Part shown: piece by piece, positions 45,806-57,834 of the stretch
How positions within the stretch are numbered: the first letter of the stretch is position 1
Layout of the letters: each line of letters starts with the position of its first letter
Assembly (NCBI GenBank): GCA_028866275.1
Contig: JAGWIK010000012.1
Coordinates: 1-64,000 of the forward strand
Direction of reading: 5' to 3'
DNA: 64,000 nt
Origin: Alphaproteobacteria bacterium
GTDB taxonomy: Bacteria > Pseudomonadota > Alphaproteobacteria > UBA9219
Translations under genes and position numbers: made by a program
Notes under the pieces: model-generated
Told to the model about the DNA's origin: nothing
What the model saw: only the letters and a program-made list of their open reading frames with translations
Databases searched by the model: none

Positions 45806-45808
45806 GTC

Positions 45809-46513
45809 ATGACAGCAGGAAAAAAAATCCGTAACGTTTCGAAAAACGTCGATCGCAACAAGCATTACGCTTTGCCCGACGCCGTTAAACTGGTTTTGGC
45901 GAACAGCAAGCAAACCGCGCGCAAATTCGTGGAATCCGTCGAAGTTTCGATCAATCTGGACATCGACACCAAGCAGTCGGATCAGGCCGTGCGCGGCATG
46001 GTTCAATTGCCGCACGGCACGGGCAAGACCGTCCGCGTTGCCGTGTTCGCCAAAGGCGAAAAAGCCGATGCCGCCAAGGCGGCGGGGGCCGATATCGTCG
46101 GCGCCGACGATCTTAAGGAAAAAATCATCGGCGGCTTCAGCGCGTTTGATCGTGTTATTGCCACGCCGGACATGATGGGCGTCGTCGGCCAATTGGGCAA
46201 GGTTCTGGGCCCGCGCGGCCTGATGCCGAACCCCAAACTGGGCACGGTCACGCCCAACGTCGCCGACGCGGTCAAGGCTGCCAAGGCGGGGTCGATCGAA
46301 TTCCGCGCCGAAAAAGCCGGCATCGTTCAGGCGGGCGTCGGCAAGGTCAGCTTTGCCGAAACCGACCTGCTCGCCAACGTCAAGGCGTTTATCAGCGCGA
46401 TCGCCAAGGCGCGTCCCGCGGGCGTCAAAGGCACCTATATGACCCGCGTGACCCTGTCCTCGACAATGGGGCCGGGCGTCAAGGTCGATATGGCGTCGCT
46501 AAGCGGCGAATAA
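45809..46513 (+). CDS. rplA: Ribosomal protein L1
   Basis: A 234-residue 50S stalk protein that also represses its own L11-L1 mRNA in other bacteria. Signatures are [30 protein letters not shown] and the family core [27 protein letters not shown]. The length is standard. It is followed by a strong terminator and an opposite-strand gene instead of rplJ, so this L11-L1 unit is a separate operon. Confidence 0.98.
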   Translation: MTAGKKIRNVSKNVDRNKHYALPDAVKLVLANSKQTARKFVESVEVSINLDIDTKQSDQAVRGMVQLPHGTGKTVRVAVFAKGEKADAAKAAGADIVGADDLKEKIIGGFSAFDRVIATPDMMGVVGQLGKVLGPRGLMPNPKLGTVTPNVADAVKAAKAGSIEFRAEKAGIVQAGVGKVSFAETDLLANVKAFISAIAKARPAGVKGTYMTRVTLSSTMGPGVKVDMASLSGE

Positions 46514-46538
46514 TCGGAAACGTCCGGTTCAAAAATAA

Positions 46539-46575
46539 ACGGCATCATGGGGGCGACCGCATGATGCCGTTTTTG
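46539..46575. terminator. Terminator ending rplK-rplA
   Basis: ACGGCATCAT pairs with ATGATGCCGT around a 12-nt loop, followed by TTTTTG on the plus strand and preceded by AAAAATA, so it can also stop the convergent minus-strand gene. Confidence 0.85.
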
Positions 46576-46588
46576 TTGAGACGTTTTT

Positions 46589-46990
46589 TTACCCTGCGTG
46601 CGGCGTTTGGGCGCGCGATTGCCGGGATTGCATCACTCTTCTGAAGCCGTCATCGGTTATGTAGTAATAAGAGATAGTGGAACCATCGCCCGGGTCTGTC
46701 TTTCTATAGTAATCGATCAGCCCCATGCGTTGCATCTTGCCTAACGTAACGCCGTCCTTTTGTATGTCGAGAAAGAGCTTGTGCGTTTTGACGTAATTCA
46801 GGATCGCCGTGGGAGCCCAGAAAATTCTGGCGACAATCCCCTGATGCGCGGGCGGCCTGTATCTGGCGCAAAGATGGCTGGCAGCCCCCCATATAAGGCT
46901 GACTTCATTCATTTGCCCGCGGGTTTCCCCCGGTTTCGGCGCCAGTATTTCCAATATGGCCTGTTCCAGTATTTTCCGGTCTGTTTTCAT
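46589..46990 (-). CDS. Hypothetical protein with winged-helix-like C-terminus, 133 aa
   Basis: The family is not recognised. The N-terminal half is helical (MKTDRKILEQAILEIL). The C-terminal half, GVTLGKMQRMGLIDYYRKTDPGDGSTISYYYITDDGFRRVMQ, has the helix-wing-helix look of small transcriptional regulators. The start at 46990 is the first Met of the protein-like region; upstream the same frame stays open but is Arg/Cys rich and unlikely. It lies in opposite orientation between rplA and rplJ, an unusual insertion into the ribosomal cluster. Confidence 0.6.
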   Translation of the reverse strand: MKTDRKILEQAILEILAPKPGETRGQMNEVSLIWGAASHLCARYRPPAHQGIVARIFWAPTAILNYVKTHKLFLDIQKDGVTLGKMQRMGLIDYYRKTDPGDGSTISYYYITDDGFRRVMQSRQSRAQTPHAG

Positions 46991-47340
46991 GGCTTTTAAT
47001 AATCTTTTTGGTTTCAAAATGCGCCTTGTGTGCTGGCAAAATAACAGCCGGCAGAGGGCGTCTGCAAACAAAAGCCGCATATAAATACTTTCATCGCATT
47101 TTTGTGCTTGATTTCCATCCGTTGCCTCGCCTATAAACCGGCGTCCCGTTTCGGCGGGACATACCTGTCCGAGACTGCGGGGGCCTTCCAAGGCTTAAAA
47201 AACCAGCAATAGACGGGATAGACGGCCAGCATCGCGGCATTCCCGCTTGATGGGTTCGCTCTTTCTCTTCTCCTCGGACAATTCGGATTTTATCAGGCGA
47301 TGTTCGCCTGAGGTTTTTTGTTTGTCTCGAAGGAGGACAC
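46991..47340. other. rplJ leader and divergent promoter region
   Basis: This 350-bp stretch lies between the divergent 133-aa gene and rplJ. It must carry the rplJ-rplL promoter and the L10 leader RNA, where L10 or L10-L12 binding normally regulates translation. The only element I can place is the hairpin with a T-run at 47293-47320. Confidence 0.5.
47293..47320 (+). terminator. Attenuator-like hairpin in the rplJ leader
   Basis: TCAGGCGA / TCGCCTGA forms a perfect 8-bp stem with a 3-nt loop, followed by GG and six T. It ends about 10 nt before the AAGGAGGA ribosome site of rplJ. In form it is an intrinsic terminator upstream of an essential gene, so it should act as an attenuator or be overcome by L10-dependent control. 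Confidence 0.6.
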
Positions 47341-47868
47341 ATGAACGCGCACAGCCCCAACCGGGTCGAAAAAGAAAAGCTCGTCGCCGAAATCAGCGAA
47401 GAGATCAAAGGTTCCGAAATCATCGTCGTGACGCATCAGCTCGGCCTTGACGCCGACCAGACGCGTAACCTGCGCGTCGATATGCGTAAGAACGGCGTCG
47501 GCCTTAAGGTCGCCAAGAACAAGCTGATCAAGCACGCGATCAAGGACACCAAATTTGCCGTTCTGGAAAAATTCCTGACCGGCCCCACGGTTCTGGCTTT
47601 TTCAAAAGATCCCGTGGCCGCTGCCAAATCTGCCGCCGACTTTGCCAAAGCCAACGAAAAATTCAAAATCGTCGGCGGCGTGATGGGCGACCAGATTCTG
47701 GAAGAAGCGCAAGTCAAGGCGCTGGCCATGTTGCCGTCGCTGGATCAGCTGCGCGCCAAACTTCTCGGCCTGCTGCAAGCGCCCGCGACCAAGATCGCCG
47801 GCGTGCTGCAAGCGCCCGCCGGACAGGTCGCCCGTGTTATCGCGGCGAGATCGAGGCAAGATGCCTAA
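47341..47868 (+). CDS. rplJ: Ribosomal protein L10
   Basis: A 175-residue base of the L7/L12 stalk. NRVEKEKLVAEISEEIKGSEIIVVTHQLGL opens the rRNA-binding domain, MRKNGVGLKVAKNKLIKHAI is conserved, and the C-terminal helix that binds L12 dimers is long and Ala rich. A strong AAGGAGGA precedes it. Its last eight bases overlap the start of a small Phd/YefM-like gene, which separates it from rplL. Confidence 0.97.
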   Translation: MNAHSPNRVEKEKLVAEISEEIKGSEIIVVTHQLGLDADQTRNLRVDMRKNGVGLKVAKNKLIKHAIKDTKFAVLEKFLTGPTVLAFSKDPVAAAKSAADFAKANEKFKIVGGVMGDQILEEAQVKALAMLPSLDQLRAKLLGLLQAPATKIAGVLQAPAGQVARVIAARSRQDA

Positions 47869-48073
47869 GGAGAAGAGTATAACGACCCGTTTGGGAACAC
47901 GGGTAGAAATCGAGGTAACAACAGTTGAGGCAAGGCAGGCCTTTTCCGACACCGTTAACCACGCCGTCTATGGCGGTAAGTGGGTTACTTTGACAAGACG
48001 TGGAAGGCCGCTGGCTCGCATTATCCCGGTAGGGGATTTTGAGGCATTGCGGAAATTAACAGGCCCCAACTAA
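47861..48073 (+). CDS. Phd/YefM-family antitoxin-like protein, orphan
   Basis: A 70-residue protein. EVTTVEARQAFSDTVNHAVYGGKWVTLTRRGRPLARIIPVGDFEALRKL has the Phd/YefM DNA-binding fold pattern: an EAR-x-F-SD helix, a Gly turn, and the VTLTRRGRPLARIIP strand pair. There is no toxin gene (Doc, YoeB or VapC type) beside it; the next gene is rplL. It overlaps the rplJ stop by eight bases, so it should be co-translated with L10. It may be a stranded antitoxin, or a regulator that autoregulates the ribosomal operon. Confidence 0.7.
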   Translation: MPKEKSITTRLGTRVEIEVTTVEARQAFSDTVNHAVYGGKWVTLTRRGRPLARIIPVGDFEALRKLTGPN

Positions 48074-48156
48074 GGGGGGCGAAGCCAAAGGGCGGGGTTC
48101 CTGTACCCGCTTCAGGTTAAACAGACAACCAGGAACCAACCTAAGGAGAAAGTAAC

Positions 48157-48534
48157 ATGTCGAAACTTGAAAAACTGGTCGAAGAACTGTCAACCCTGTC
48201 GGTGCTCGAAGCCGCCGAACTGTCGAAGCTGCTGGAAGACAAGTGGGGCGTCAGCGCCGCCGCGCCTGTCGCCGTTGCCGCTGTCGCCGGTGGTGCCGCT
48301 GCCGCTCCGGCCGGTGAAGCCCAGACCGAATTCACGGTCGTGCTTGCCAAAGCGGGCGACAAGAAGATCGAAGTCATTAAGGAAGTCCGCGGCATCACCG
48401 GCCTCGGCCTCAAGGAAGCCAAGGATCTCGTCGAAGGCGCGCCCAAAACCATCAAGGAAGGCGCTTCCAAGGACGAAGCCGAAAAGATCAAGAAGGCTCT
48501 GGAAGCCGTCGGCGCCGCTGTCGAACTCAAATAA
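48157..48534 (+). CDS. rplL: Ribosomal protein L7/L12
   Basis: A 125-residue stalk protein. The N-terminal dimerisation helix [24 protein letters not shown] is followed by an Ala/Pro/Gly hinge and the factor-binding domain with [40 protein letters not shown] is its ribosome site. It is normally followed by rpoB; here a terminator and unrelated genes follow, so rpoBC must be elsewhere. Confidence 0.98.
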   Translation: MSKLEKLVEELSTLSVLEAAELSKLLEDKWGVSAAAPVAVAAVAGGAAAAPAGEAQTEFTVVLAKAGDKKIEVIKEVRGITGLGLKEAKDLVEGAPKTIKEGASKDEAEKIKKALEAVGAAVELK

Positions 48535-48556
48535 AGTTCGCGTCGGATATCATGAG

Positions 48557-48586
48557 AAAGGGCGGGGATTTCCCCGCCCTTTTTTT
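48557..48586 (+). terminator. Terminator of the rplJ-phd-rplL operon
   Basis: AAAGGGCGGGGA and TCCCCGCCCTTT form a strong stem with a tiny loop, followed by a run of T. It ends the ribosomal operon. Confidence 0.92.
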
Positions 48587-48600
48587 GTGGCATGTCGCGG

Positions 48601-48846
48601 TTATTTCGCCGTCGGGGCCTGCGGCGCATCGTCATGCGTTTTCAGGCATTTTTTCATGAAGGCGTGATATTGCGATTTGGCAATTTTCTCCGCGTGATAT
48701 TCCGCCGCGCATGTTTTCATGCGGCTTTGCTGCGCGGTCATGGGCTTTGCCGGCGTTGTCGTCGTCGTTGTGGCGGCGTGGGCCGCGCCTGTCATCAAAC
48801 CGCAAATCATCAAACCGCACAGGCTGTGGCGCAGAATTTTTTTCAT
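48601..48846 (-). CDS. PsiF-repeat small secreted protein
   Basis: This 81-residue precursor begins MKKILRHSLCGLMICGLM with cleavage likely after AHA, giving a periplasmic mature part of about 58 residues. The core AQQSRMKTCAAEYHAEKIAKSQYHAFMKKCL matches the PsiF repeat, a short helix pair with two Cys named from a phosphate-starvation-induced E. coli gene. The molecular role is unknown. The start at 48846 follows GGAGAAACGCG; it ends just after the rplL terminator, convergently. Confidence 0.75.
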   Translation of the reverse strand: MKKILRHSLCGLMICGLMTGAAHAATTTTTTPAKPMTAQQSRMKTCAAEYHAEKIAKSQYHAFMKKCLKTHDDAPQAPTAK

Positions 48847-49003
48847 CGCGTTTCTCCATGAATGGGGTAAAGGGAAAACCGCCGCTGTCGCGGAATGCGC
48901 AACGGAATGCATCGAGGCTATACAAGCATGACGCCGCGGTCAAACGCGTCGCAGGCCTCATTTCAAAATTGAAGAATCGTCGTCCTGACCCTAAAATCCG
49001 CCG

Positions 49004-50002
49004 ATGTTTAACGCGCCGCCAGAAATCAACAGCATCGCCGTGATAACCGGGCGCGACCTGATCGGCGATGCGCTCATCAAATTGCCCTTTGCGCGCGCCC
49101 TGCGCCGGGCCTGGCCGAACGCGCGCATTCATTGGGTTACAAGCCAGGATGTCACGGCTTTTTCGACCTTGCTGCGCGCGGAAACGCGCGATCTTATCGA
49201 CGAAATCCACGAAATGCCCGCATGGCTCGGCACGCCGGTCAGGGCGGCGACGCAGCCGGCCCCGTCTTTCGACCTTGTTCTCGACCTGCGCAACCGTTGG
49301 AAGGAAGCTTTGCACGCCCGCAAGATTCCGCACCGGCTTTTTCTGGCGATGGCCCTGCGCCACGCCTTGTCGGATCGTCACCCGCCTTTGTTCCGTGCCA
49401 AGCCCGCGCATCTGTGCGACCGCCTGCTGTTGATGGTTCGCCTTGCGGCCGGTTATCTGCCGCCTTCGAACGGCGCGTTGCCGGTTCAACCGGATATGCT
49501 GCAAAAAGCGCGGACAATTCTGCCCGAAGGCCCCGTTTACATTGGCTTGGCGCCGGGATGCAGCACGGCCCAGCGCATGTGGCCGCTTGAACGCTTCGTC
49601 GACATTGCCCGCATTCAAACAGCCAAAGGACGCGTGCCGGTTTTTATCCTCGGCCCGCAGGAGCTGCATCTGCATGAACCATTGGCGGCGGCCCTGCCGT
49701 CGGCATTGTTTCCTTTGCAACACCCCGTTTGGCAGAATATGAAAATGGGGCTGGCGCAAACGCTTGCCGTGAACAAATGCCTCGCACTTATCGTCGCGAA
49801 TGACAGCGGCCCCGGCCATATGATGGCCGCGGTCAATGGCGCGGTTGTCAGCCTGTTCGGCCCGACCACGCCGGAAAAAGCCGCGCCGCGCGCCGACAGG
49901 GTCGCCGCCGTCTGCGCGCGCGACTATGGCAGCACGGATATGACGGCCATTCCTGTCGACGCCGTCAGTCGGGCCATCGACGATATGCTGGCGCGCGCCT
50001 GA
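49004..50002 (+). CDS. Glycosyltransferase family 9 (heptosyltransferase-like)
   Basis: A 332-residue GT-B enzyme. SIAVITGRDLIGDALIKLPFARALRRAWP is the opening Rossmann half with the GD-x-L-P pattern. The C-terminal half holds YIGLAPGCSTAQRMWPLERF and the nucleotide-sugar site IVANDSGPGHMMAAVNGAVVSLFGPT. It would add a heptose or related sugar to the lipopolysaccharide core on the cytoplasmic face. No other core-assembly gene is adjacent; the TPR/GT9-like protein 4.5 kb away is the nearest relative. Confidence 0.87.
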   Translation: MFNAPPEINSIAVITGRDLIGDALIKLPFARALRRAWPNARIHWVTSQDVTAFSTLLRAETRDLIDEIHEMPAWLGTPVRAATQPAPSFDLVLDLRNRWKEALHARKIPHRLFLAMALRHALSDRHPPLFRAKPAHLCDRLLLMVRLAAGYLPPSNGALPVQPDMLQKARTILPEGPVYIGLAPGCSTAQRMWPLERFVDIARIQTAKGRVPVFILGPQELHLHEPLAAALPSALFPLQHPVWQNMKMGLAQTLAVNKCLALIVANDSGPGHMMAAVNGAVVSLFGPTTPEKAAPRADRVAAVCARDYGSTDMTAIPVDAVSRAIDDMLARA

Positions 50003-50057
50003 AGGTTCTTCCTTTGTTCTTTACAGGGCAGAAATGTTCCTGTATTGTTCTTTCATG

Positions 50058-51152
50058 GATTATGAATTACCCTCCCTTCCGCATCACGGACGCGGCGCGG
50101 TCAGCGCACCGGCCGGACGCTTCGAACGGCTGGAAACTTCTGCGGTCGATGACGGCTGGCGTCAGACGGGCAGGGCGGCCGACGATCTCGACGAAACGCC
50201 CAGGCTTTTAACCCACCTGCACACGGATACGTCGCGCAGCGTTATCAATCATGTCGATTCACCCGATATAGGCTTCTTGCGATCGATCAACCCCTATCGC
50301 GGCTGCGAACATGGCTGCATTTACTGCTTTGCGCGGCCGTCCCATTCTTATTTGGGGTTTTCTGCGGGACTGGATTTCGAAACGGAGATTTTCCACAAAC
50401 CCGACGCGCCGGAAATTCTGAAACGCGAACTTGCGGCGCGCGGCTATAAACCCTATCCGATCATGCTGGGCAGCAATACCGATTGTTACCAACCGGTCGA
50501 ACGCGACTTGAAACTGACGCGCGCGATTATTGAAATTCTGGCCGAGGCCCGGCATCCCGTTGCCATTATCACCAAATCGGCGTTGGTGGCGCGTGACATT
50601 GACATCCTCGCGCCGATGGCCGAACAGGGGCTGGTGCGCGTCAATATTTCGGTCACGACGCTTGACCCCACGCTGGCGCGGGCGATGGAACCGCGCGCCG
50701 CCGCGCCCTATAAAAGGCTTGAAACCATCGCCGCGCTGGCCAAGGCCGGCATTCCCGTTCATGTCATGACGGCGCCGATGATACCGGGGCTCAACGACAT
50801 GGAAATGGAACGCATCATGCAGGCCGCGCGCGAAGCCGGCGCGGCCGGCGCGCATTATAATGTGGTGCGCCTGCCTTATGAATTGAAACATTTATTCGAA
50901 GAATGGCTGCGCGCGCATTACCCCGATCGCGCCGAGCGCGTGCTGTCGTTGATCCGCCAGACGCGCGGCGGTAAATTATACGATGCCGGTTTTTCGCAAC
51001 GTATGGTCGGGCAGGGGCCCTATGCCGATCTGATCGCGCAGCGGTTCGATCTGGCTCTCAAACGTTATGGCTTTCCCGGCGACAGAACCCCTTTGCGCAT
51101 GGATCTCTTTCGCCCGCCTGAACGCGACGGGCAGTTAGCCTTGGGGTTTTAG
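50058..51152 (+). CDS. PA0069-family radical SAM protein
   Basis: A 364-residue radical S-adenosylmethionine protein. The cluster ligands are Cys84, Cys88 and Cys91 in YRGCEHGCIYCFARP, with the family's HSYLGFSAGLDFE just after, and later NTDCYQPVERDLKLTR and MTAPMIPGLNDMEM. It is related to spore-photoproduct-lyase-like proteins, but its reaction is unknown. The start at 50058 (MDYELP) is favoured; an ATG 24 nt upstream is possible. Its 3' end overlaps the convergent neighbour by 18 bp. Confidence 0.87.
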   Translation, partial: DYELPSLPHHGRGAVSAPAGRFERLETSAVDDGWRQTGRAADDLDETPRLLTHLHTDTSRSVINHVDSPDIGFLRSINPYRGCEHGCIYCFARPSHSYLGFSAGLDFETEIFHKPDAPEILKRELAARGYKPYPIMLGSNTDCYQPVERDLKLTRAIIEILAEARHPVAIITKSALVARDIDILAPMAEQGLVRVNISVTTLDPTLARAMEPRAAAPYKRLETIAALAKAGIPVHVMTAPMIPGLNDMEMERIMQAAREAGAAGAHYNVVRLPYELKHLFEEWLRAHYPDRAERVLSLIRQTRGGKLYDAGFSQRMVGQGPYADLIAQRFDLALKRYGFPGDRTPLRMDLFRPPERDGQLALGF

Positions 51153-51581
51153 GATAGGTCGGCCCTGGCGTCGTCTCTGTAAAATCATCGCCATGGTTCG
51201 TCCGGCCTGCGCGGCCATGGCGGGAAGATCGCCTTCAAATGCCTCTATATCATCGAAATAGGAAGGTTCGTCTGGATGCTGTGGCGGAAAACTGTCAAAC
51301 AGCATCCAATAGTCGGTACTGTATGTCCCGTTCGGATAGAATGTTATAGCAACGCCCTCATTCGTGGGGACGCTCTTCATGACAAGGCGCGCGGCGCCGC
51401 CGCAAAGCAGATGTAGGGCGGCCGAATAGCCGGCGCCGGCGATCTTTATTTCGTCGTAATCGACATGCGCTATAAAGCGAACGCCTTGCTCGCTCCAGTG
51501 GTCGCGGACAATGCCCAATATGCCGTAAAAAGGCTCGGCATCCGGTCCCTTGATAACATCTTGTTCTAAAATATCGGTCAT
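51135..51581 (-). CDS. Hypothetical protein, 148 aa
   Basis: This protein is not recognised. It is acidic, soluble and mixed alpha/beta. The middle (VRFIAHVDYDEIKIAGAG, then VAITFYPNGTYSTDYWMLFDSFPP) is beta rich, and the C-terminus is a basic helix with MILQRRRQGRP. There is no signal peptide. The ATG lacks a strong ribosome site. It is convergent with the radical SAM gene and lies upstream of the 5S terminator region; no functional link is evident. Confidence 0.55.
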   Translation of the reverse strand: MTDILEQDVIKGPDAEPFYGILGIVRDHWSEQGVRFIAHVDYDEIKIAGAGYSAALHLLCGGAARLVMKSVPTNEGVAITFYPNGTYSTDYWMLFDSFPPQHPDEPSYFDDIEAFEGDLPAMAAQAGRTMAMILQRRRQGRPILKPQG

Positions 51582-51667
51582 AATGATAAAGCTGATAATA
51601 AAGTGATCGACGGTCAGATTAGAGCATCTTTTTTCCTGAAAGCAATTGTCGATGCATTCGTGCCAGC

Positions 51668-51701
51668 AAAAAACCCCATTCCGTCAGGAATGGGGGTTTT
51701 T
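51668..51701 (-). terminator. rRNA operon terminator
   Basis: On the minus strand a CCCCCATTCC / GGAATGGGG stem with a short loop is followed by TTTTTT, about 40 nt beyond the 5S 3' end. No tRNA-fMet gene lies between 5S and this terminator. Confidence 0.85.
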
Positions 51702-51741
51702 GAACAGTGCGAATTTTGATGAAGGATGTCCGCCCTGAAGA

Positions 51742-51855
51742 CCTGGCAGCGACTTACTCTCCCGGGCCTTAAGGCACAGTACCATCAGCGCTGGAGGCTT
51801 TCACGTCCGAGTTCGGGATGGGATCGGGTGCAGAACCACCGCTATAACCACCAGG
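51742..51855 (-). rRNA. rrf: 5S ribosomal RNA
   Basis: The minus strand starts CCTGGTGGTTATAGCGG and ends GCTGCCAGG, with the conserved CCGAACTCGGACGTGAAAG internal segment, giving 114 nt. It lies downstream of 23S in the operon, separated by a spacer of about 80 nt. Confidence 0.95.
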
Positions 51856-51935
51856 TCGTCAGGACGGACATCGTAAAATCGTAAAAGCGTGTTGTCGGAA
51901 GAAGAGGGCGGTTTTACGCCTTCGACCTCTGATAA

Positions 51936-54690
<2,755 letters not shown>

Positions 54691-55160
54691 AGCCAAACCC
54701 GAAGGGTTTGATACCGGCGAAGGCCGGTACCTAATCTTCAAAGAACGGTTTTCCTGTCGACAAGGGCAGGGGGTGAACCATTCAAGTTTGCGTCACGGGC
54801 TGACAACCTTAATCGCTACGAGAACGCCTTCGGGGCGTAGAATAGCGAAAGTGACTTTCTTCCGACACGTCCTGTTCCGTTTTCCCGCGTTTCAAAACTC
54901 AGCAGATTTGAAACAAAACGCAACAAGACACACTTTTACTTCTTCAACCAGCCATACGCCTATTGTCTGTTAATTGTGCCGCTGCTTGCGCATTGGCGAC
55001 GGAAAACAGACCGCATGACTGGTCGATGTCATCATCAAAATTCTTCACTATGTCCAAGAACATCCACAATCTTGCGACTGTGGAAACCGCTTTCTTCTTC
55101 AGGAAACAATCACGTCGCGTCCAATGTCGCGCCATAAAACAGCAGGGCAGGCCGGTCGAG
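54691..55160. other. 23S-tRNA-Ala internal transcribed spacer
   Basis: A 470-bp spacer of the rRNA operon. It should contain RNase III processing stems around the 23S ends. No further tRNA gene was found in it. Confidence 0.75.
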
Positions 55161-55236
55161 TGGTGGAGCCTATCGGGATCGAACCGATGACCTGAAGCTT
55201 GCAAAGCTACCGCTCTCCCAGCTGAGCTAAGGCCCC
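55161..55236 (-). tRNA. tRNA-Ala (TGC)
   Basis: The minus strand starts GGGGCCTTAGCTCAGC, has the anticodon TGC within CTTTGCAAG, the T-loop GGTTCGATCC and an encoded CCA, giving 76 nt. It lies in the 16S-23S spacer after tRNA-Ile. Confidence 0.97.
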
Positions 55237-55257
55237 GAACGCGCACCGCGAAAAAGG

Positions 55258-55334
55258 TGGTGGGCCTGGTAAGATTTGAACTTACGACCTCACGCTTATC
55301 AAGCGCGCGCTCTAACCAGCTGAGCTACAAGCCC
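55258..55334 (-). tRNA. tRNA-Ile (GAT)
   Basis: The minus strand starts GGGCTTGTAGCTCAGC, has the anticodon GAT within CTTGATAAG, the T-arm AGTTCAAATCTT and an encoded CCA, giving 77 nt. It is the first tRNA of the rRNA spacer. Confidence 0.97.
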
Positions 55335-55516
55335 GTTACGATACTTGCGCATGGGCGCAAGCCCGCTTAATAGCCCTAAGCTATTTTTGTTTCCTGAGAA
55401 GGGATACGACGACGGCGAACCGGAAGACAGAAGCTGTATCTGCCAACATAATATCAATAATCTGTTTCAGCGAAGAAGAGCTAAAGCTTGCGCCTGCCTT
55501 CTATTCTCTGAAATCC

Positions 55517-57008
<1,492 letters not shown>

Positions 57009-57670
57009 ATCTAGTTTTTTCAGAACAGCTTTAAAGCTTGTTCAAACTACTTGGTATTGCCGAAGCAACACCTTGAATTTAGGGTTATCATGTACGCGCA
57101 TCCTTGCGGATGCGTACCATAGTAACTATCAAGGATGCGTTTCGGCAAACCGTATACCATTGCTTAACCATTTCTGGCTAAGAAGGTTTTGGATATCATC
57201 GGCCAGTTCCCTATGCCCGAAAGCACGAGTTCCCACCGCGGATCGCCGTCTGCGCATCCCTTCTCATCATTTTTACAATGTCCAAGAACAACGCGTTCAT
57301 TTCTGAACGGACGGGGCTTTTAGACCCCATCGCACCGTTTGGCAAGCGAAAAAAAATCCTTGCGGTAAATCTGCTTTTTTGCAGAATTGGCCGCTTGGCT
57401 TATCGCAGTGTCAACAGTGCTGCTTTCGTCGGTCAGGCTTTGACCGCCGACAGGAAGGAACTTACTGATTCTCCCCAAAGATGTCTAGAGGAAAATTTAA
57501 AATTTCTTCATTATTTTTTCTTGACTCGTATCGGGTGCGGAATAGCGCGCGCCCAAGACTATAAAACCCCACCTTTTCTTGTGAAAAAAACGGCACAACC
57601 CGTAGAATAAAACGGGCATGAGAGACGCCTGCATGACTGTGCAGGGCTGCCTGTCCGGTGCGGGGACAAT
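57009..57670. other. rRNA operon upstream region
   Basis: This 660-bp region holds the leader and promoters of the rRNA operon (minus strand), bounded on the right by the tRNA-Tyr terminator. Open frames on either strand here are not protein-like. A weak promoter candidate is listed separately. Confidence 0.6.
57459..57487 (-). promoter_or_regulatory. Possible rRNA promoter
   Basis: On the minus strand TAGACA (57482-57487) is followed after 17 bp by TAAGTT (57459-57464), in an AT-rich context with AAAATTTTAAATTTT-like tracts upstream resembling an UP element. The match to the consensus is partial. Confidence 0.25.
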
Positions 57671-57697
57671 AAAAAACCCCCATTCAAGAATGGGGGC
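57671..57697 (-). terminator. tRNA-Tyr terminator
   Basis: The minus strand CCCCCATTC / GAATGGGGG stem is followed by TTTTTT, starting three bases after the CCA end of tRNA-Tyr. Confidence 0.88.
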
Positions 57698-57699
57698 GG

Positions 57700-57785
57700 T
57701 GGTGGAAGGGGGCGGATTCGAACCGCCGTACTCGTGAGAGGGCAGATTTACAGTCTGCTGCCATTAACCACTCGGCCACCCTTCC
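57700..57785 (-). tRNA. tRNA-Tyr (GTA)
   Basis: The minus strand starts GGAAGGGTGGCCGAGTGG, has the anticodon GTA within GACTGTAAATC, a long variable arm, the T-arm GGTTCGAATCC and an encoded CCA, giving 86 nt. The long variable loop with GTA fits bacterial tRNA-Tyr. Confidence 0.96.
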
Positions 57786-57834
57786 AGATAGCGCATACAG
57801 GAAGCGGGGAAGTAACTGAATCCGCACGTTTCTG

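Noticed and set aside
57462-57683. 73-codon minus-strand frame upstream of 16S
   Set aside because: It overlaps the tRNA-Tyr terminator and the rRNA promoter region; no ribosome site or family resemblance.
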